Source: Candidatus Nitricoxidireducens bremensis (GTDB lineage: Bacteria; Pseudomonadota; Gammaproteobacteria; Burkholderiales; Rhodocyclaceae). Taken from it: a DNA stretch of 64,000 nt. Positions 61,786 to 64,000 of the stretch are shown piece by piece. The notes beneath the pieces are model-generated. The model made no database searches and was not told the origin of the DNA. It worked only from the letters and a program-made list of their open reading frames with translations. The translations under genes were made by a program, and so were the position numbers. The stretch spans positions 372,001 to 436,000 of the forward strand of contig JAOTRT010000003.1 in the NCBI GenBank assembly GCA_030247725.1, in the 5' to 3' direction. Positions within the stretch are counted from its first letter, which is position 1, and each line of letters begins with the position of its first letter.

Positions 61786-63273
61786 TCAACGCTCGGCGCA
61801 GTAGTCGCGGAACAGCTTGCCGACGATCTCTTCGCTCTTCTCTTCCCAGACGCCCTGAGCGGCGCCCTTGACGGAACTCTTGGTGTGCCGGCCGGCATAG
61901 GCGCCTCCGGAGGCGCTGGCCTGGGCGAGGCGCTTGCCGGCGGGTGTCGACAGGCTGAATTCGGCGTCCAGGTCCACCTCGCCGACGCCGAGGACGGGAT
62001 TGGCGCCGGCGGCGGCCTCGATGCTGCCCTTCATCAGCAGGTCCGCGCTTCCGCCGGCGGCGATCCGGACGCCGATGGCCTTCATGCGCTCCTCGATGGC
62101 GACGCGGAAGGCGTTGCGGCTTTGCTGGGCGATGGCGCCCTTCTCGTCGATGCTGAGGCGCACGCGCTTGCCGCGGATGAGGTCGCGGCAGGAGATGGAG
62201 ATGAGTTCGGCGGCGCGCATGGGGGCTTCGTCCCTATCCTCGAAGCTGAAGCTGCCGGCGCTGGAGTACACCTTGCCGGGGCGGACCATGGCCACGGGAC
62301 CGGGCGCGGCGGGCGCCTGCATGTCGCCGCGGGTCTCGGCGCGGGCGACGGTGCCGGCCGTCTTCACCGCCTTGAGACGGTTGCGGGCGAGCTCGGCGAA
62401 CTTGCCCTGGGGATACTGGGCCAGATAGGACTCGTAGTCGGCGGTGCTGGTGCTGTTGGCGATGGAGTTCCAGTAGGCCAGTTCCACGGCCTCGGGACCG
62501 GCGCCGCCGGCCGCCACCTTGGGCGGCACGAAGTAGATGTCGCCGCCCTTGAGGCTGCTTTCCTCCCGCGGCGACTGCTTGCGGCCGATCTCCTTCTCGG
62601 ACTCGTTCTCCACCGATTCGCGCACGCGCTTGAACACCTGCTCGATGGTGAGGCCGGGTACCTTGAGGTTGGCCATCAGGTGCTTGGTGTAGAGGCCGTT
62701 GCGGCCCGAGCCGTCGGAGGCCTCGGTGCCGGGCGCGGTGGAGAAGGCGACCAGGGAGCCGCTCGGCGCGTCCATGGGCGCGAGGCCGCGGCTCTTGAGG
62801 GAGCGGGTCTTGATGAAGGGATTGTTGCGGCAGGCGTCGAGGACGATGACGTTGACCCGGCTCTTGGCGTCCTCCATGTAACGCAGGACAAGATTCGCCG
62901 AGACGGCGTGGGTCTGGACCTCGTTCTCGTTGCGGAAGGGGAAGCCGATGGGCAGCAGGTAGTTCTCGCCGGCCACCTGGACGCCGTGACCGGCGAAGAA
63001 GAAGAAGCCGATGCCGTCGTTTTCGCGCAGCTTCTCGCCGAAGTCGCGGATCGCCTGGCGCATGGCGTCGGCGTTCTGGTTGAGGATGACGGTGGTGTCG
63101 AAGCCGGTGGACTTGAGGACGTTGGCCAGGTCATGGGCGTCGTTGGCCGGGTTGTCGAGGGCGCCGATGGAATAGGCCGAGTTGCCGATCAGCAGGGCGT
63201 AGTTCTTCGCCCAGGCGGGCTGGATCGTCAGCACGAATGCGCCCGCCAGTGCGAGCAGTCTTGCGAGTTTCAC
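61786..63273 (-). CDS. Secreted caspase-fold protein with CsgG/FlgO-like C-terminus
   Basis: The 495-residue protein has a signal peptide (about 1-22) and a caspase (peptidase C14) domain with the His-Cys dyad His96 (FFFAGHGVQ) and Cys148 (IVLDACRNNPF). A repeat-like segment (YWNSIANSTSTADYESYLAQYPQGKFAELARNRL, seen in parts) at about 265-305 is a hallmark of this bacterial group. The last 150 residues resemble a CsgG or FlgO-type domain. The dyad is intact, so it may be an active arginine or lysine-specific protease in the periplasm. Confidence 0.88.
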   Translation of the reverse strand: MKLARLLALAGAFVLTIQPAWAKNYALLIGNSAYSIGALDNPANDAHDLANVLKSTGFDTTVILNQNADAMRQAIRDFGEKLRENDGIGFFFFAGHGVQVAGENYLLPIGFPFRNENEVQTHAVSANLVLRYMEDAKSRVNVIVLDACRNNPFIKTRSLKSRGLAPMDAPSGSLVAFSTAPGTEASDGSGRNGLYTKHLMANLKVPGLTIEQVFKRVRESVENESEKEIGRKQSPREESSLKGGDIYFVPPKVAAGGAGPEAVELAYWNSIANSTSTADYESYLAQYPQGKFAELARNRLKAVKTAGTVARAETRGDMQAPAAPGPVAMVRPGKVYSSAGSFSFEDRDEAPMRAAELISISCRDLIRGKRVRLSIDEKGAIAQQSRNAFRVAIEERMKAIGVRIAAGGSADLLMKGSIEAAAGANPVLGVGEVDLDAEFSLSTPAGKRLAQASASGGAYAGRHTKSSVKGAAQGVWEEKSEEIVGKLFRDYCAER

Positions 63274-63326
63274 CGTCGTTCCCCTGCGCCGGAAAAATGC
63301 TGCCGCAATGTTAACCGATCCGCGCT

Positions 63327-64000
63327 TCAGCGCGGCTGGAACAGGTACTCGCCGCCCTCCGCGTGCCCCGCCGAGACGACGGCGCCGTACTGGGGTTCCT
63401 GGGGAAATTCCTTGGTGACGCGGCCATGCACGGTCTTCCAGACATCGTAGCCGGGCGTGGTGCCGGTGGCGGAGTCCAGCGTCTTGATGAGGTTCCAGGC
63501 GAAGATGGAATGGCCGTCCTTGCCCTCGTCGGACACCGGCTCGTCGCCGCCCGAGGAGAACACCAGGACGGAACGGCGGCGCAGGACTTCTTCGGCCTTC
63601 GGCTTGCCGCTGTAGGTGACCTTCTGCTCCTTCGTCAGGCTGCCTGAGAAGCAGCTGTCGGATACCAGGATCAGCTGGCGCGAGGGAATGGCGGCGAGCA
63701 GTTTCGAGATGTCGGTGTTGGAGATCCAGTTGGCGGCGGTCTTGACGGAAGCGTCGATGGGAATCCAGAAGCCCATCTTGGTGTCGTCCATCAGGTAGCC
63801 GTGGCCGGCGTAGAAGAGCAGCACGCTGTCTTCCGGCTTCGCCTCGGCGGCGACGCGATTGAGGGCCTCGATGATCTGGGCCTTGGAGGCATTCTTGACC
63901 ACCTGGGCGTCGTAGCCGAAGCGGGAGCGCAGCACGTCGGCGATCTTCTCCACGTCGGCGATGGGTGTGTCGAGGCCGGGGATCGGCATCTTGTAGTCGT
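63327..64000 (-). CDS. Caspase-fold protein, C-terminal part
   Basis: The frame runs off the right edge, so the N-terminus is missing. The visible 224 residues form most of a caspase p20/p10 domain: LLFYAGHGYLMDD holds the catalytic His and VSDSCFSGSL the catalytic Cys. The protein ends soon after the fold (EGGEYLFQPR). It precedes the second caspase gene by 53 bases on the same strand. The dyad is present, and the two proteins are clearly different, so this is not a recent duplication. Confidence 0.88.
   Translation of the reverse strand, partial: DYKMPIPGLDTPIADVEKIADVLRSRFGYDAQVVKNASKAQIIEALNRVAAEAKPEDSVLLFYAGHGYLMDDTKMGFWIPIDASVKTAANWISNTDISKLLAAIPSRQLILVSDSCFSGSLTKEQKVTYSGKPKAEEVLRRRSVLVFSSGGDEPVSDEGKDGHSIFAWNLIKTLDSATGTTPGYDVWKTVHGRVTKEFPQEPQYGAVVSAGHAEGGEYLFQPR

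Overview
The window is about 64 kb of high-GC DNA (roughly two thirds G+C by eye), with dense coding and many ATGA, GTGA or TGATG overlaps. Gene content and protein similarity to families I recognise point to a betaproteobacterial chromosome, most likely Rhodocyclales. Supporting signs are the ubiE/Tim44/ubiJ cluster, a porin-glnK-amtB unit behind a sigma-54 promoter, a Thiobacillus-type gshA with gshB, a partial PTS of EIIA-Man/HPr/EI, a very large DUF3683 flavin/Fe-S oxidoreductase, and many PAS, GGDEF/EAL and HDOD signalling proteins. This assignment is an inference; no rRNA or tRNA gene is present to confirm it.

Layout. 1-1.5 kb: the tail of a PAS protein and a vapBC toxin-antitoxin pair with a readable promoter and operator. 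1.6-4.8 kb (minus): DUF971 protein, ubiE, Tim44-like protein, ubiJ and a Tll0287-like c-type heme protein. 5-7 kb (plus): phoB-phoR behind a Pho-box-like site. 7-10.7 kb (minus): yjbQ, an orphan nosD, a HIT protein and a large protein with a PilZ-like tail. 10.7-13.6 kb (plus): sirtuin, secreted metalloprotease-like protein, alpha/beta hydrolase, DUF1840. 13.6-18.4 kb (minus): metH followed by two small genes, one with a CheZ-like DxxxQ motif. 18.8-24.1 kb: rhodanese, thioredoxin-like and MFS genes, facing a Bcr-type transporter, comM and ubiK. 24.1-27.2 kb: porin-glnK-amtB with NtrC site, sigma-54 promoter and terminator.

27.3-32.5 kb (minus): thrH-purU-membrane protein, a soluble CZB chemoreceptor and an ABC-F ATPase. 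32.5-40.2 kb (plus): a secreted coiled-coil protein, a solitary adenine methyltransferase, gshA, gshB, apbE (with an in-frame palindromic insertion), a tail-anchored microprotein, and EIIA-Man/HPr/EI. 40.2-44 kb (minus): a MASE1-PAS sensor with no output domain and a MATE transporter. 44-47.8 kb: the DUF3683 oxidoreductase. 47.8-51.5 kb is the most accessory-looking part: a HepT/MntA pair, a structured RNA candidate with C-rich loops ending in a terminator, two small orphan proteins (one behind a strong sigma-54 promoter with two upstream dyads), a phosphatase, a Cys-rich secreted protein and an HDOD protein. 51.6-59.7 kb: cca, an NDUFA9-like reductase, slt, 5-formyl-THF cyclo-ligase, and an EAL-like/HDOD protein next to a PAS-GGDEF-EAL protein. 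59.7-64 kb (minus): malY/patB-like lyase, a CsgG-like lipoprotein-family protein and two caspase-fold proteins, the second running off the window.

Functional themes are nitrogen and phosphate sensing, one-carbon, methionine and glutathione metabolism, ubiquinone assembly and second-messenger signalling. The least explained pieces are the C-rich-loop RNA, the sigma-54-driven 66-residue protein, and the caspase/CsgG-like cluster. I saw no insertion sequence, prophage, CRISPR array or tRNA.
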